A stretch of 17,776 nt of DNA, from contig JAEYXC010000075.1 of assembly GCA_023428655.1 (NCBI GenBank), positions 1-17,776 on the forward strand, given 5' to 3'. Origin of the DNA: Bacillota bacterium. GTDB taxonomy: Bacteria > Bacillota > Clostridia > Lachnospirales > Lachnospiraceae. Below are positions 6,005-14,136 of the stretch, piece by piece; positions within the stretch are counted from its first letter, which is position 1, and the number at the start of each line of letters is the position of its first letter. The notes below the pieces were generated by a model, which saw nothing but the letters and a program-made list of their open reading frames with translations, ran no database searches and had not been told where the DNA came from. A program made the translations under genes and the position numbers.

Positions 6005-8582
6005 ATTTACGCAAAATTCCCTTCGAGCAGTGGAGGACTGCGAAAAGCTGGCTTATGAGTACGGTCATCAGGAGATAACCGTAGAGCACTTGCTCTTTTG
6101 CCTTCTTAATCTGGAGGATAGCCTAATTAAGAAGCTCCTGGAAAAGATGGATATCAATACTGAGGTTTTCCTTGCACAGGTTAAGGGCTTATTGAATAAG
6201 CGCCCCAAGGTATCCGGTGGCCAGGTATACATTAGTAATGATTTGAATAAGGTGCTGATCTATGCAGAGAATGAAGCGAAGCAAATGGGGGATTCCTATG
6301 TTTCCGTGGAGCATCTATTCTTAAGTATTTTAAGACAACCCAGCAAAGAGGTAAAATCTTTGCTGGCTGATTTTAGAATCAACCGGGAGGATTTTCTGAA
6401 GGCCCTTCAAGGGGTACGCGGTAATCAGAAGGTGGTAAGCGATAACCCGGAGGCAACCTATGATACATTAGAGAAATACGGATATGATCTGGTGACCAGA
6501 GCAAAGGAGCAACGACTGGATCCGGTCATCGGAAGAGACAGCGAAATTCGTAATGTGATACGAATTCTTTCTCGAAAAACGAAAAACAATCCGGTACTCA
6601 TCGGGGAGCCAGGTGTGGGTAAAACTGCTGTGGTGGAAGGCTTGGCCCAGAGAATTGTCAGAGGAGATGTACCCCAGTCCCTTCAGGATAAGAGGCTTTT
6701 TGCACTGGATATGGGAGCCTTGGTTGCAGGAGCGAAATATCGGGGGGAATTCGAGGAACGGCTGAAGGCAGTGCTGGAGGAGGTGAAGAAAAGCGAGGGT
6801 CAGATTATCCTATTTATTGATGAGCTTCATACGATTGTTGGGGCTGGGAAAGCAGAGGGAGCAATGGATGCCGGTAATATGCTGAAGCCAATGCTTGCCA
6901 GAGGAGAGCTGCATTGTATCGGTGCAACCACATTAAATGAGTACCGCCAGTATGTAGAGAAGGATGCCGCCTTGGAGCGTCGTTTTCAACCGGTCATGGT
7001 AGAGGAGCCGACAGTGGAGGATACCATCTCCATCCTTAGAGGTCTTAAGGAGCGTTATGAGGTCTTTCATGGAGTGAAGATCACCGACGCAGCGTTAGTA
7101 AGTGCAGCGACCCTATCCAATCGCTATATTTCTGAGCGTTTCCTGCCGGATAAGGCCATTGATCTGGTGGATGAGGCTTGTGCATTAATTAAGACGGAGC
7201 TTGATTCCATGCCGACGGAGCTGGATGATATGCAAAGAAGAATTGTGCAAATGGAAATCGAGGAAGCCGCGTTGAAGAAGGAGAGTGACCGCCTGAGTGC
7301 GGATCGATTAATAGAGCTTCAACGAGATTTAGCACAGACAAGGGAAAGCTTTGCTGTAATGAAGGCAAGATGGGACAATGAAAAAGCTTCCATGGGTAAG
7401 GTTCATAAACTACGAGAGGCCTTGGAGGAGTTGAATAATGAGATAGAGGTAGCTGAGAGAGGTTATGATCTGAATAAGGCAGCAGAGCTTAAGTACGGCA
7501 GGCTTCCGGAGCTTACGAAGCAATTGGCCCTAGAAGAGGAGCGGCTAAAAAAAGAAGAGAATATGCTGGTGCATGAAAATGTCAGTGAGGAGGAGATTGC
7601 GAAGATTGTATCCCGCTGGACCGGTATTCCCATCACAAAGCTGACGGAGGGTGAGCGTAACAAGACACTCCACCTTGGAGCTGAGCTCCATAAGAGAGTG
7701 GTTGGTCAGGATGAGGGAGTTGATAAGGTATCCGATGCAATTCTGCGTGCGAAAGCAGGGATTAAGGATCCGACCAAGCCCATTGGTTCCTTCCTGTTCC
7801 TTGGTCCGACGGGAGTAGGAAAGACCGAGCTGGCAAAGGCACTGGCTGAGAATCTGTTTGACAATGAGCACAATATTGTTCGGATTGACATGAGTGAATA
7901 CATGGAGAAGCATTCGGTGGCAAGGCTCATCGGAGCTCCTCCCGGATATATAGGCTTTGAAGAGGGAGGGCAGTTAACGGAGGCGATTCGACGTAAGCCC
8001 TATGCTGTAATCCTCTTTGATGAGGTTGAGAAGGCACATCCGGATGTATTTAATGTTTTATTGCAGGTATTGGATGATGGTCGAATCACAGACTCCCAGG
8101 GTAGAACCGTGGATTTTAAGAATACGATAATTATTCTTACCTCCAACATCGGCTCCAGGTATCTCCTGGAGGGTATTGAGGAGGACGGTGAGATTAGTAA
8201 TCACTGTGAAGGTATGGTGATGAATGAACTGAAGGCTTCCTTCCGACCGGAATTTTTGAACCGTCTGGATGAGATTGTTCTCTTTAAACCACTGACGAAG
8301 AAGAATATTGATCAAATTATTGACCTTATGCTGGTGGATTTGAACAGGCGATTGGAGGATAAAGAGATTAATATTAAGCTGACAGATGCTGCGAAGAGCT
8401 ATATTGTAGAACAAAGCTATGACCCGATTTATGGAGCAAGACCTTTAAAACGTTTCTTACAAAAGCATGTGGAGACCTTAAGTGCAAGACTGATCTTAAG
8501 TGATCAGGTAGAGCCGCAGGATACCATTGTCATTGATGAGAAGAATCATGGCTTGATTGCACAGGTGCAGCATTTTGAGTAA
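5991..8582 (+). CDS. clpB: ATP-dependent disaggregase ClpB (Hsp104 family)
   Basis: An 863-aa AAA+ chaperone of normal ClpB length that threads aggregated proteins through a hexameric pore, in cooperation with DnaK/DnaJ/GrpE. Two Clp_N repeats occupy 1-145. NBD1 has Walker A GEPGVGKT (205-212), the pore loop AKYRG (248-252) and Walker B ILFIDE (273-278). A long charged coiled-coil M domain spans about 405-525, separating it from ClpC. NBD2 has Walker A GPTGVGKT (605-612), pore loop GYIG (652-655) and Walker B VILFDE (673-678). No ClpP-docking tripeptide loop is apparent. The start MNISKFTQNS matches the ClpB N-terminus and rules out upstream in-frame starts. It is a single-gene unit with promoter 5859-5886; its regulation may involve the unusual leader hairpin, and no CIRCE or CtsR site was found. 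Confidence 0.96.
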   Translation: MNISKFTQNSLRAVEDCEKLAYEYGHQEITVEHLLFCLLNLEDSLIKKLLEKMDINTEVFLAQVKGLLNKRPKVSGGQVYISNDLNKVLIYAENEAKQMGDSYVSVEHLFLSILRQPSKEVKSLLADFRINREDFLKALQGVRGNQKVVSDNPEATYDTLEKYGYDLVTRAKEQRLDPVIGRDSEIRNVIRILSRKTKNNPVLIGEPGVGKTAVVEGLAQRIVRGDVPQSLQDKRLFALDMGALVAGAKYRGEFEERLKAVLEEVKKSEGQIILFIDELHTIVGAGKAEGAMDAGNMLKPMLARGELHCIGATTLNEYRQYVEKDAALERRFQPVMVEEPTVEDTISILRGLKERYEVFHGVKITDAALVSAATLSNRYISERFLPDKAIDLVDEACALIKTELDSMPTELDDMQRRIVQMEIEEAALKKESDRLSADRLIELQRDLAQTRESFAVMKARWDNEKASMGKVHKLREALEELNNEIEVAERGYDLNKAAELKYGRLPELTKQLALEEERLKKEENMLVHENVSEEEIAKIVSRWTGIPITKLTEGERNKTLHLGAELHKRVVGQDEGVDKVSDAILRAKAGIKDPTKPIGSFLFLGPTGVGKTELAKALAENLFDNEHNIVRIDMSEYMEKHSVARLIGAPPGYIGFEEGGQLTEAIRRKPYAVILFDEVEKAHPDVFNVLLQVLDDGRITDSQGRTVDFKNTIIILTSNIGSRYLLEGIEEDGEISNHCEGMVMNELKASFRPEFLNRLDEIVLFKPLTKKNIDQIIDLMLVDLNRRLEDKEINIKLTDAAKSYIVEQSYDPIYGARPLKRFLQKHVETLSARLILSDQVEPQDTIVIDEKNHGLIAQVQHFE

Positions 8583-8640
8583 GGTTTATAATAATTAGGA
8601 ATAGGTTAGCGGATTTAAGGGATGTAACATGAGCGTTCAT

Positions 8641-8717
8641 AAGAACAGCCACAGGATAGGTGTGCAATTCTTTAGAGGAGAGATTGCGGATTATTTGCCT
8701 ATCTTGTGGCTGTTCTT
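8641..8717 (+). terminator. Long hairpin downstream of clpB, probable terminator
   Basis: 8641-8660 pairs with 8698-8717 over 20 positions with a single G-U pair. The 37-nt loop holds a second stem (GCAAT 8664-8668 with ATTGC 8683-8687). A weak T-rich tail (CTATTTTAAG) follows on the plus strand. It sits between convergent genes (clpB ends at 8582, the oxidoreductase ends at 8744). It is longer than a usual Rho-independent terminator, so a small mobile repeat or RNA element is an alternative. Confidence 0.6.
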
Positions 8718-8743
8718 CTATTTTAAGAAATATGAGAAATAGA

Positions 8744-9850
8744 TTAGTCCAGTACTCCGTGTAAAGGATTATTTTTCATGGGAAGGGAGCGCTCATAGTG
8801 AGTCTCTAGGGGTAGATAGCTCCCCTGCTCGCTGCTCTTCTCAAAGCTGGTAAGAATCTCAAGTACATGCTCTGTCAGGTGGTAGCTGGCACGATAGTCC
8901 CTACCGGTCTGTAATGCTTTAGCCATATCTGCCAAGCCAAGACCACGGGAATTCTCCTTATAATCAAAGAGTAGGGGCATCTCCTTATAATCTCCATCCT
9001 CCGGACGAAGGAGCTTAATCGGTCCACCAAAGGTGTTCGGATCGGGAACATGGAGGGTACCCTTAGTGCCATAGATTTCGAATCTTGCCTGCTGATTGTA
9101 ATGTACATCAAAGGTGGTGAATATGGTACCCACAGCACCATTATCAAAGCTTAAAATACCGGTGACATAAGTAGGAACCTCGACGTCGACAGTGGTACCA
9201 TTCTTTGGCTGACTGGTGATGGTCCTTTGGGGAAAGCTGGTCTTTGTGACACCGGTCACACCCTTCACACCACCGATGAGATTCACCAGTGCGGTGATAT
9301 AATAAGGACCCATATCTAACATCGGACCGCCGCCGTATTTATAATAGAATTCCGGATCCGGGTGCCAGGATTCGTGTCCGTGACAGATCATAAAGGCAGC
9401 AGCACCGATGGGTTCCCCGATATAGCCGTCATCAATGAGCCGGCGGCAGGTCTGGATACCGGAGCCTAGGAAGGTATCCGGTGCACCACCCAGCATGAGG
9501 TTCTTCTCCTTGGCCAGAGCAACCAGTTGTTTTCCTTCTTCATAGCTTGCTCCAAGGGGTTTTTCGCTGTAGACATGCTTGCCGGCAAGAAGAGCGGCTT
9601 TTGTCACCTCATAATGTTCATAGGGCCTGGTCAGATTTAAGACAATATCAACCTCGGGATCCGCATAGGCATCCTGCATTGTATCATAAATTTTTTTGAT
9701 CTGATATTTCTCCTGAGCCTGTTCTGCGCGTTCACGGATAAGATCGCAGACTCCGATTAGCTCGATTTCTGTAAATACCTTGGTGATATTTTCGAGATAA
9801 ATGCCACTGATAGCACCTACACCTATCATGGCTACCTTCACTTTATTCAT
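8744..9850 (-). CDS. Gfo/Idh/MocA-family NAD(P)-dependent sugar oxidoreductase
   Basis: A 368-aa protein with the family's two domains. The N-terminal Rossmann fold has the nucleotide loop MIGVGAISG (8-16) and the EKP motif (96-98). The C-terminal alpha/beta domain begins after about residue 125 and carries GGGPMLDMGPYYI around 173-185, where the metal- or substrate-binding Asp is present but the usual catalytic His of DxGxH is Tyr. Family members oxidise or reduce sugars and inositols at a ring carbon. The start has AAGGGAG 5-6 bases upstream. It is third in a minus-strand set (oxidoreductase at 10812, ThuA-like at 9983, this gene), which points to carbohydrate oxidation. The exact substrate is unknown. 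Confidence 0.88.
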   Translation of the reverse strand: MNKVKVAMIGVGAISGIYLENITKVFTEIELIGVCDLIRERAEQAQEKYQIKKIYDTMQDAYADPEVDIVLNLTRPYEHYEVTKAALLAGKHVYSEKPLGASYEEGKQLVALAKEKNLMLGGAPDTFLGSGIQTCRRLIDDGYIGEPIGAAAFMICHGHESWHPDPEFYYKYGGGPMLDMGPYYITALVNLIGGVKGVTGVTKTSFPQRTITSQPKNGTTVDVEVPTYVTGILSFDNGAVGTIFTTFDVHYNQQARFEIYGTKGTLHVPDPNTFGGPIKLLRPEDGDYKEMPLLFDYKENSRGLGLADMAKALQTGRDYRASYHLTEHVLEILTSFEKSSEQGSYLPLETHYERSLPMKNNPLHGVLD

Positions 9851-9982
9851 GATAATCTCCCTTCTATCGTTACCAAATACATATTATGTCCGTTCCTTTG
9901 CATGATCTGTAGTGAGTGTGTTTCGCGTCATCCGTAGACTAGGACATAAATGAAACGGTTTTTATACAGTGCAGTTTTCGTA

Positions 9983-10711
9983 CTAATACATCTTTGCTTC
10001 ATTTTCGAAACGCTCCGTGGTAAGTCCGTTCTGTAGGGCATATTGTTTGCCTTCTGCCGCCCATACCATACCTCTCTCCATCATGATCTGAGCATTGGGG
10101 GACTTATCAAACACATCGTCATGATGACCCAGGGAGGTGTAGAATACCCTACCATTTCCCCAGAATTTCGTCCAGGTAACCGGCATGTCAACCGGCTTAT
10201 TCGAGATGTGATAGTAGTTAACACTCGGAAAACGGGTGGTTGCCAAGACCTCAATAGCAGGATCTACATGGAGGTAATAGTGCTCACTACAAACCTTAAA
10301 ATCCTCGAGACCTTCTGTAATCGGACTGGAGTTTTTGTTAATATGTACCGTATATTCGATTCCATCGCCACCCGGATGACTTACCCACTGACCTCCGGTC
10401 ATAAATTGCCACTCCGTATTCTCTCGGAAGGAATCACACATACCACCATGGCAGCCTGCAAGGCCCACACCGGAGCCGACTGCTTTAGAGAGGTTTTTAA
10501 CATAATCATTATTGATCTTATCCATAGTCCAGCAAGCAACCACCAGATCCAGACCCATGAGCATATCTAAATCAGCCAGAACGTCAAGCGTATCAGAGAT
10601 GGTACAGGTATAGCCATGCTTTTCTAATAAAGCAGCAAAGCGCTTTGAAGTTAGCTTGGGCTCGTGACCGTCCCAACCGCCTTGTAATATTAAAACCTTT
10701 TTATCCGTCAT
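9983..10711 (-). CDS. ThuA-like domain protein (class I glutamine-amidotransferase-like fold)
   Basis: A 242-aa protein with the ThuA signature: an N-terminal strand and loop VLILQGGWDGHEP (about 6-18), the nucleophile-elbow-like GLAGCHGGMCDSFRE (about 83-97), GGQWVSHPGG (about 106-115) and the C-terminal VTWTKFWGNGRVFYTSLGHHDDVF (about 179-202), where a conserved His pair could bind metal. ThuA is required, with the Gfo-family dehydrogenase ThuB, for trehalose and related disaccharide use through 3-keto intermediates in rhizobia. That precedent fits its place between two Gfo/Idh/MocA genes. AAGGAGG lies 10 bases before the ATG. A sugar-lactone or keto-glycoside substrate is inferred only. 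Confidence 0.85.
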   Translation of the reverse strand: MTDKKVLILQGGWDGHEPKLTSKRFAALLEKHGYTCTISDTLDVLADLDMLMGLDLVVACWTMDKINNDYVKNLSKAVGSGVGLAGCHGGMCDSFRENTEWQFMTGGQWVSHPGGDGIEYTVHINKNSSPITEGLEDFKVCSEHYYLHVDPAIEVLATTRFPSVNYYHISNKPVDMPVTWTKFWGNGRVFYTSLGHHDDVFDKSPNAQIMMERGMVWAAEGKQYALQNGLTTERFENEAKMY

Positions 10712-10738
10712 AATTCAGTAACCTCCTTATGGTTATAT

Positions 10739-10797
10739 CATGAATAATTTATCTATTCATGCTCTATGCTTTGATCAACATTTGTAATAGCATAGAG
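10739..10797 (-). other. Two tandem hairpins in the spacer between the upstream oxidoreductase gene and the thuA-like gene
   Basis: 10762-10770 pairs with 10789-10797 (9 perfect pairs, 18-nt loop), and directly beside it 10739-10746 pairs with 10754-10761 (8 perfect pairs, 7-nt loop). Neither is followed by a T run on the minus strand, so they do not look like terminators. They are more likely processing or stabilising structures or an operator site within the operon. The thuA-like SD lies 10 bases beyond. Confidence 0.5.
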
Positions 10798-10811
10798 AAA
10801 TCTCAATATGT

Positions 10812-11867
10812 TTATATCCTACAGGATACCGGCTTACCATCCTTTGCGGTGAGAAAGATTAGATCAATTAATGTCATAACACGAAGAGCTTGCTCCGGCG
10901 TTACAATCAATTCTGCTTTCTGATCCAGTACCTCAAGGATATTGTTATAGAAGTCCGTCCAGGCGGTTTCTACCTGAGGGAGTGGCAAGAACTTTTTGGT
11001 ATAATCGGGTCTTGGTGCCATGGTTCTTGTCGGACCGGCAGCAGTATAGACGATATCATTCTCCCACTTTAAGACCTCCTTATTGGCAAGAGTAACAATC
11101 TCGCCGTTGCACTCCCAGTCGCGAATCACAACAGTTCCTTCGCTTCCGCATACATGCCATCTGGGATGGTTGATGAAGCAGTTGGTGGCAACCTCTACTA
11201 GAGCCGATATTCCGTTTTCAAAGGTAAGAAGCACTTTAAAGTTATCATCCACCTCTTGGTTAAATAAATGAACCAGGTGTGGTGCTACTGATACAACCGG
11301 GCTATCAATCAGATCAAGCAGCTGATCAAAGAGATGTACGCCCCAGTCGTAGACCATGCCACCACCGTTTACCGGATATCCTCTCCAGCCATGAAGCATT
11401 TGTCCGGAGCCTTGAACACGACTTTCGATAAAATATAGTGATCCAAGGGAGCCCTCCTGGTATAGCTTTTTAATTATTTTATAATCCTTATCCCACCTGC
11501 GATTTTGATGGATGGTGAACAGCTTACCGGTCTGCGCGGCTACCTCCATGATTTCCTTTAGCTCGTCGGAATTCATAGTGACAGGCTTTTCACAAATTAC
11601 GTTTTTGCCACCCTTTAAACAGGCAATGGCATAATCCTTATGAAAGTTGTTCGGAACTACGATGGTTACAAGGTCAATCTCCTCATCCTTGATAAGCTCA
11701 TCCACGCTTTCGTATACATATAGTCCGTTTTCCCTGGCTTTTTGACAGGCTTCCTCCCGAATATCATAGATCCCCTTCACCATTAATGAATCAATGGAGG
11801 CCTTAACATTGCGAAAGTGCCAGTCACCCATACCACCATAGCCGATGATTGCTAACTTATGACCCAT
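10812..11867 (-). CDS. Gfo/Idh/MocA-family oxidoreductase (dehydrogenase)
   Basis: A 351-aa protein with the Rossmann loop IIGYGGMGDWH (7-17), the ICEKP motif (E93-K94-P95) and the C-terminal domain motif GGGMVYDWGVHLFDQ, which contains D174 and the catalytic-type H178. The full DxGxH set is retained, so it is probably an active NAD(P)-dependent sugar dehydrogenase. The start ATG at 11865-11867 is chosen because AAAAGGGG (11877-11884) is 9 bases upstream; a TTG three codons further up would abut the SD. It is the first gene of the oxidoreductase/ThuA-like/oxidoreductase set and is divergent from an AraC regulator that probably controls it. Its substrate is not readable from sequence. Confidence 0.88.
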   Translation of the reverse strand: MGHKLAIIGYGGMGDWHFRNVKASIDSLMVKGIYDIREEACQKARENGLYVYESVDELIKDEEIDLVTIVVPNNFHKDYAIACLKGGKNVICEKPVTMNSDELKEIMEVAAQTGKLFTIHQNRRWDKDYKIIKKLYQEGSLGSLYFIESRVQGSGQMLHGWRGYPVNGGGMVYDWGVHLFDQLLDLIDSPVVSVAPHLVHLFNQEVDDNFKVLLTFENGISALVEVATNCFINHPRWHVCGSEGTVVIRDWECNGEIVTLANKEVLKWENDIVYTAAGPTRTMAPRPDYTKKFLPLPQVETAWTDFYNNILEVLDQKAELIVTPEQALRVMTLIDLIFLTAKDGKPVSCRI

Positions 11868-11933
11868 ACAAATCAACCCCTTTTCTTAATGTATAATTTG
11901 TGTTATTGTTGAATTAGTCAGTATTCCTTATGA

Positions 11934-11961
11934 TTGTATTATATCAGTTATAGGGTATAAT
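11934..11961 (+). promoter_or_regulatory. Overlapping divergent promoters between the oxidoreductase operon and its AraC regulator
   Basis: On the plus strand TTGTAT (11934-11939) and TATAAT (11956-11961) are 16 bases apart and would serve the AraC gene. On the minus strand an extended -10, TGATATAAT, lies at 11938-11946 and would serve the oxidoreductase operon. The two overlap, so one bound regulator could affect both directions. Confidence 0.5.
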
Positions 11962-12015
11962 GAGGGACAATTTGCCAATAAACCTAGTCAAATATTGCTA
12001 TGTTGGAGAATGTTT

Positions 12016-12813
12016 ATGACACCTTTTTATGAGAACCTGAGGGACGAAATAAGAGTATTTTTTACGCAGGATTTGCATTTTCCTGCTCATCTGCATAGTC
12101 AGATTGAACTCTTGTATGTGGAGAGTGGTACGACCCTGGTCACAATACACAATCAATCGAAATATCTTAATAAAGGTGATTTTGCTGTGGTCTTCCCCAA
12201 TACAGTGCATAACTATAATGCGGTGGAGGGCAATGAGCCTTGTAGGTTGGTCATTGCTATATGTAGCCTGGAGCTTACAGGGGATTTCTTTAAGAAGCTG
12301 ACCAGCTATTCACCCACGAATTCGTTTATTACCTCGGATCAATTGCATGAGAATGTAAGCCATGCAATGCTGGAGCTTGAGAAGGAGTGCAGGGAGGGAA
12401 AGAATCTGAACGCCTGCCGCGCTTTGGTGTTGCTTATATTGTCGAGAGTGTTACCGCTTGTAGGACTGATGAAGAACAGAGATATTGAAAATTATGATCT
12501 GACTTATCAAATTGCGAGCTTTGTAGCGGAGCATTTCCAGGAGCCTTTGACCTTGACAGAACTTGCAAAGCACCTGAATGTCAGTAAGTTTTATCTCTCC
12601 AGAACCTTCTCTGCCAAATTAAATACAAGCTTTAACCGATATATTAATTATATCCGGGCTAATTATGCCCTGACCTTAATCCAATCAACAAATTATACAT
12701 TAACGAGGATTAGTATGGATTCGGGCTTTGAGAGTCAGAGAACCTTTAATCGGGCCTTTAAAGAGATATTCGGTCTCACACCAAGTGAATATCGGCAGAG
12801 GACAAATATGTGA
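12016..12813 (+). CDS. AraC-family transcriptional regulator with cupin sensing domain
   Basis: 265 aa. The N-terminal cupin (about 15-90) shows FPAHLHSQIELLYVESG, LNKGDFAVVFPNTVHNY and strands to about 90. The C-terminus (about 160-262) holds the two helix-turn-helix units: LTLTELAKHLNVSKFYLSRTF (about 178-198) and LTRISMDSGFESQRTFNRAFK (about 229-249), ending FGLTPSEYR. ATG 12016 is preferred over ATG 12010 or TTG 11995 because GGAG (12005-12008) is 7 bases upstream. It is divergent from the oxidoreductase/ThuA-like operon across a ~148-bp shared promoter region, the usual arrangement for an AraC-type local activator of sugar genes; it probably senses that pathway's sugar. Confidence 0.88.
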   Translation: MTPFYENLRDEIRVFFTQDLHFPAHLHSQIELLYVESGTTLVTIHNQSKYLNKGDFAVVFPNTVHNYNAVEGNEPCRLVIAICSLELTGDFFKKLTSYSPTNSFITSDQLHENVSHAMLELEKECREGKNLNACRALVLLILSRVLPLVGLMKNRDIENYDLTYQIASFVAEHFQEPLTLTELAKHLNVSKFYLSRTFSAKLNTSFNRYINYIRANYALTLIQSTNYTLTRISMDSGFESQRTFNRAFKEIFGLTPSEYRQRTNM

Positions 12814-12893
12814 TCCCATAAGTTTTGAAAACTTGAATGAATTTAGAGTACGAGTCATAGAATCCTAACAGGAACTTAACTATGGAGGTTAGG

Positions 12894-13310
12894 ATGAGAA
12901 GGTTAATCAAGCTGCTTCTGAGTCTTACCATATTGATAACAATTGCAGGATTTACCGGGTGTAAGCAAGAGGATACGGAGGTTAAAAAAATTAAGGATCT
13001 GGAATTTACCGTAGTGGAAGATGCAGATTTGCCAGGTGAGCTTAAGGAAATTATTGATGAAAAGAAAGAGGAGCCCTTTAAGCTATCCTACTCCAACAAA
13101 AATAATCTGTATATTGTGGTTGGGTATGGAAAACAAAACAGTGGAGGATATAGTATTTCTGTGGATGAATTATATCTAACGAGTAATGCTATCTATATCA
13201 ATACCACATTAATCGGGCCCTCCAAGGAAGATATGGTATCGCAGGGAGTAACTTATCCTTATGTCGTAGTGAAGCTGGAGTTTAGGGAAGAACGGATAGT
13301 GTTTGAGTGA
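12894..13310 (+). CDS. Predicted lipoprotein with PrcB_C-like domain
   Basis: 138 aa. The N-terminus MRRLIKLLLSLTILITIAGF is a type II signal peptide with lipobox FTGC; cleavage before C23 would anchor the mature protein to the membrane. The rest contains LYIVVGYGKQNSGGYSISVDEL (about 72-93) and a terminal strand YPYVVVKLEF, typical of the PrcB C-terminal domain found in many small Firmicute lipoproteins and in the PrcB partner of the Treponema protease PrtP. Its exact role is unknown. ATG 12894 has GGAGG 5 bases upstream, while ATG 12882 has no SD and would prefix four residues. An 8-bp inverted repeat includes the start codon (see findings). Confidence 0.75.
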   Translation: MRRLIKLLLSLTILITIAGFTGCKQEDTEVKKIKDLEFTVVEDADLPGELKEIIDEKKEEPFKLSYSNKNNLYIVVGYGKQNSGGYSISVDELYLTSNAIYINTTLIGPSKEDMVSQGVTYPYVVVKLEFREERIVFE

Positions 13311-13614
13311 GTTATGGACTCCCACAGATAATGTCTATTTTTATGAAGGTATTGTGAATTATGGATGAAATTACAATATTTTGATGAAAAGTACTCTGGC
13401 GATATCAATATATAGTGGTATCAGAAAATTTGGAGAAATGTCGGTCTTTTGATGGGTTGATCCTTATATTTTTGTGCATAATTATAACCAGTCCTAGGCT
13501 GAACGTACTAGCTATGTGAAATTATTCCATAAAATCTACTAAATTATTTTTTGTTTCATGTGCAAATTCATGTGCACAACTAGCGGTTCGGAGTGTGAAT
13601 TGTCAGAAAATTTA
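13311..13614. other. Intergenic region upstream of the Veg-family gene, no gene seen
   Basis: AT-rich with stops in all frames; the longest ATG frame (22 codons from about 13383) has no ribosome binding site. It holds a 10-bp direct repeat TTCATGTGCA at 13555-13564 and 13567-13576, which could be an operator just upstream of the promoter. Confidence 0.45.
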
Positions 13615-13643
13615 TTGACGGAAATCACAATTTATGTTATACT
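13615..13643 (+). promoter_or_regulatory. Sigma-A promoter of the Veg-family gene
   Basis: TTGACG (13615-13620) and TATACT (13638-13643) with a 17-base spacer. The predicted transcript start is near 13650, giving a leader of about 105 nt. Confidence 0.75.
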
Positions 13644-13661
13644 GCATGCGAAGCATGTAGT
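13641..13661 (+). other. Hairpin at the predicted 5' end of the Veg-family transcript
   Basis: 13641-13649 pairs with 13653-13661 (9 pairs, one G-U) around a GAA loop. It overlaps the end of the -10 box and the transcription start, so only its 3' arm may be transcribed. It could be a DNA-level operator palindrome rather than an RNA structure. Confidence 0.4.
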
Positions 13662-13754
13662 TTGTTACGGAATTATTTAGAAGAATGTTTACAGAACCAT
13701 AGGGGACATGTGGACCCAGTTATGGCGAGAGGAAGCATTGATGAGGAGAAAATA

Positions 13755-14000
13755 ATGATGAAGCAATTAGATGTAAATTGTGTACGAAATGCTGTAATGA
13801 ACCAGACTGGAAAGCGCGTTAAGGTTAGGATTAATCGAGGACGACATAAGGTCGATGTTACGGAAGGAATTATTTCCGAGACCTACCCCAGCATCTTCTT
13901 AATCAAGATCCAGGATGCCGATGATCTACCTATAAGAACCGTATCTTATAGCTACACGGATGTGTTGACGAAGGACGTTGAATTAATACTTTGTAGTTAA
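13755..14000 (+). CDS. veg: Veg-family protein
   Basis: 81 aa (80 if the second ATG is used). The C-terminal half contains the family core GKRVKVRINRGRHKV, then GIISETYPSIFLI and VSYSYTDVLTKDVEL, closely parallel to Bacillus subtilis Veg. Veg is a small, highly transcribed cytoplasmic protein reported to stimulate biofilm formation in B. subtilis; its biochemical action is unsettled. The frame is open from 13662, but GAGGAG (13743-13748) six bases before ATG 13755 and the family length fix the start here. The strong promoter at 13615-13643 gives a long leader. This is the last gene of the moderate-GC part of the window. Confidence 0.85.
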   Translation: MMKQLDVNCVRNAVMNQTGKRVKVRINRGRHKVDVTEGIISETYPSIFLIKIQDADDLPIRTVSYSYTDVLTKDVELILCS

Positions 14001-14024
14001 GATAAAATGGAGCTAGGACCCTGA

Positions 14025-14118
14025 GATTATATAATATAAATAGTATAATCAAAACTTTCTAATCCTTATATTACCTGATGTAGAGTTTGATTATATATAA
14101 TTAAATTTTATAATCAAA
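14025..14118. repeat. AT-rich inverted/direct repeats sharing TATAATCAAA
   Basis: TATAATCAAA occurs at 14044-14053 and 14109-14118, and its exact inverse TTTGATTATA at 14086-14095, forming a 10-bp perfect inverted repeat with a 13-nt spacer. A shorter arm GATTATA (14025-14031) can pair with 14044-14050. The set lies just where base composition falls towards the AT-rich cluster. It may be an operator, a recombination scar, or the by-product of AT-rich sequence. Confidence 0.5.
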
Positions 14119-14136
14119 TTTAACAGTATAAAAATT

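Noticed and set aside
7463..7930. Minus-strand open frames of 66-122 aa inside clpB
   Set aside because: They are antisense shadows of a strongly coding gene, without SD or recognisable protein.
10043..10570. 175-codon plus-strand frame antisense to the thuA-like gene
   Set aside because: The opposite strand encodes a clear ThuA-like protein; this frame has no SD and no family resemblance.
13662..13754. Long N-terminal extension of the Veg-family gene
   Set aside because: It starts at the hairpin beside the -10 box without an SD; family length and the GAGGAG site support ATG 13755.
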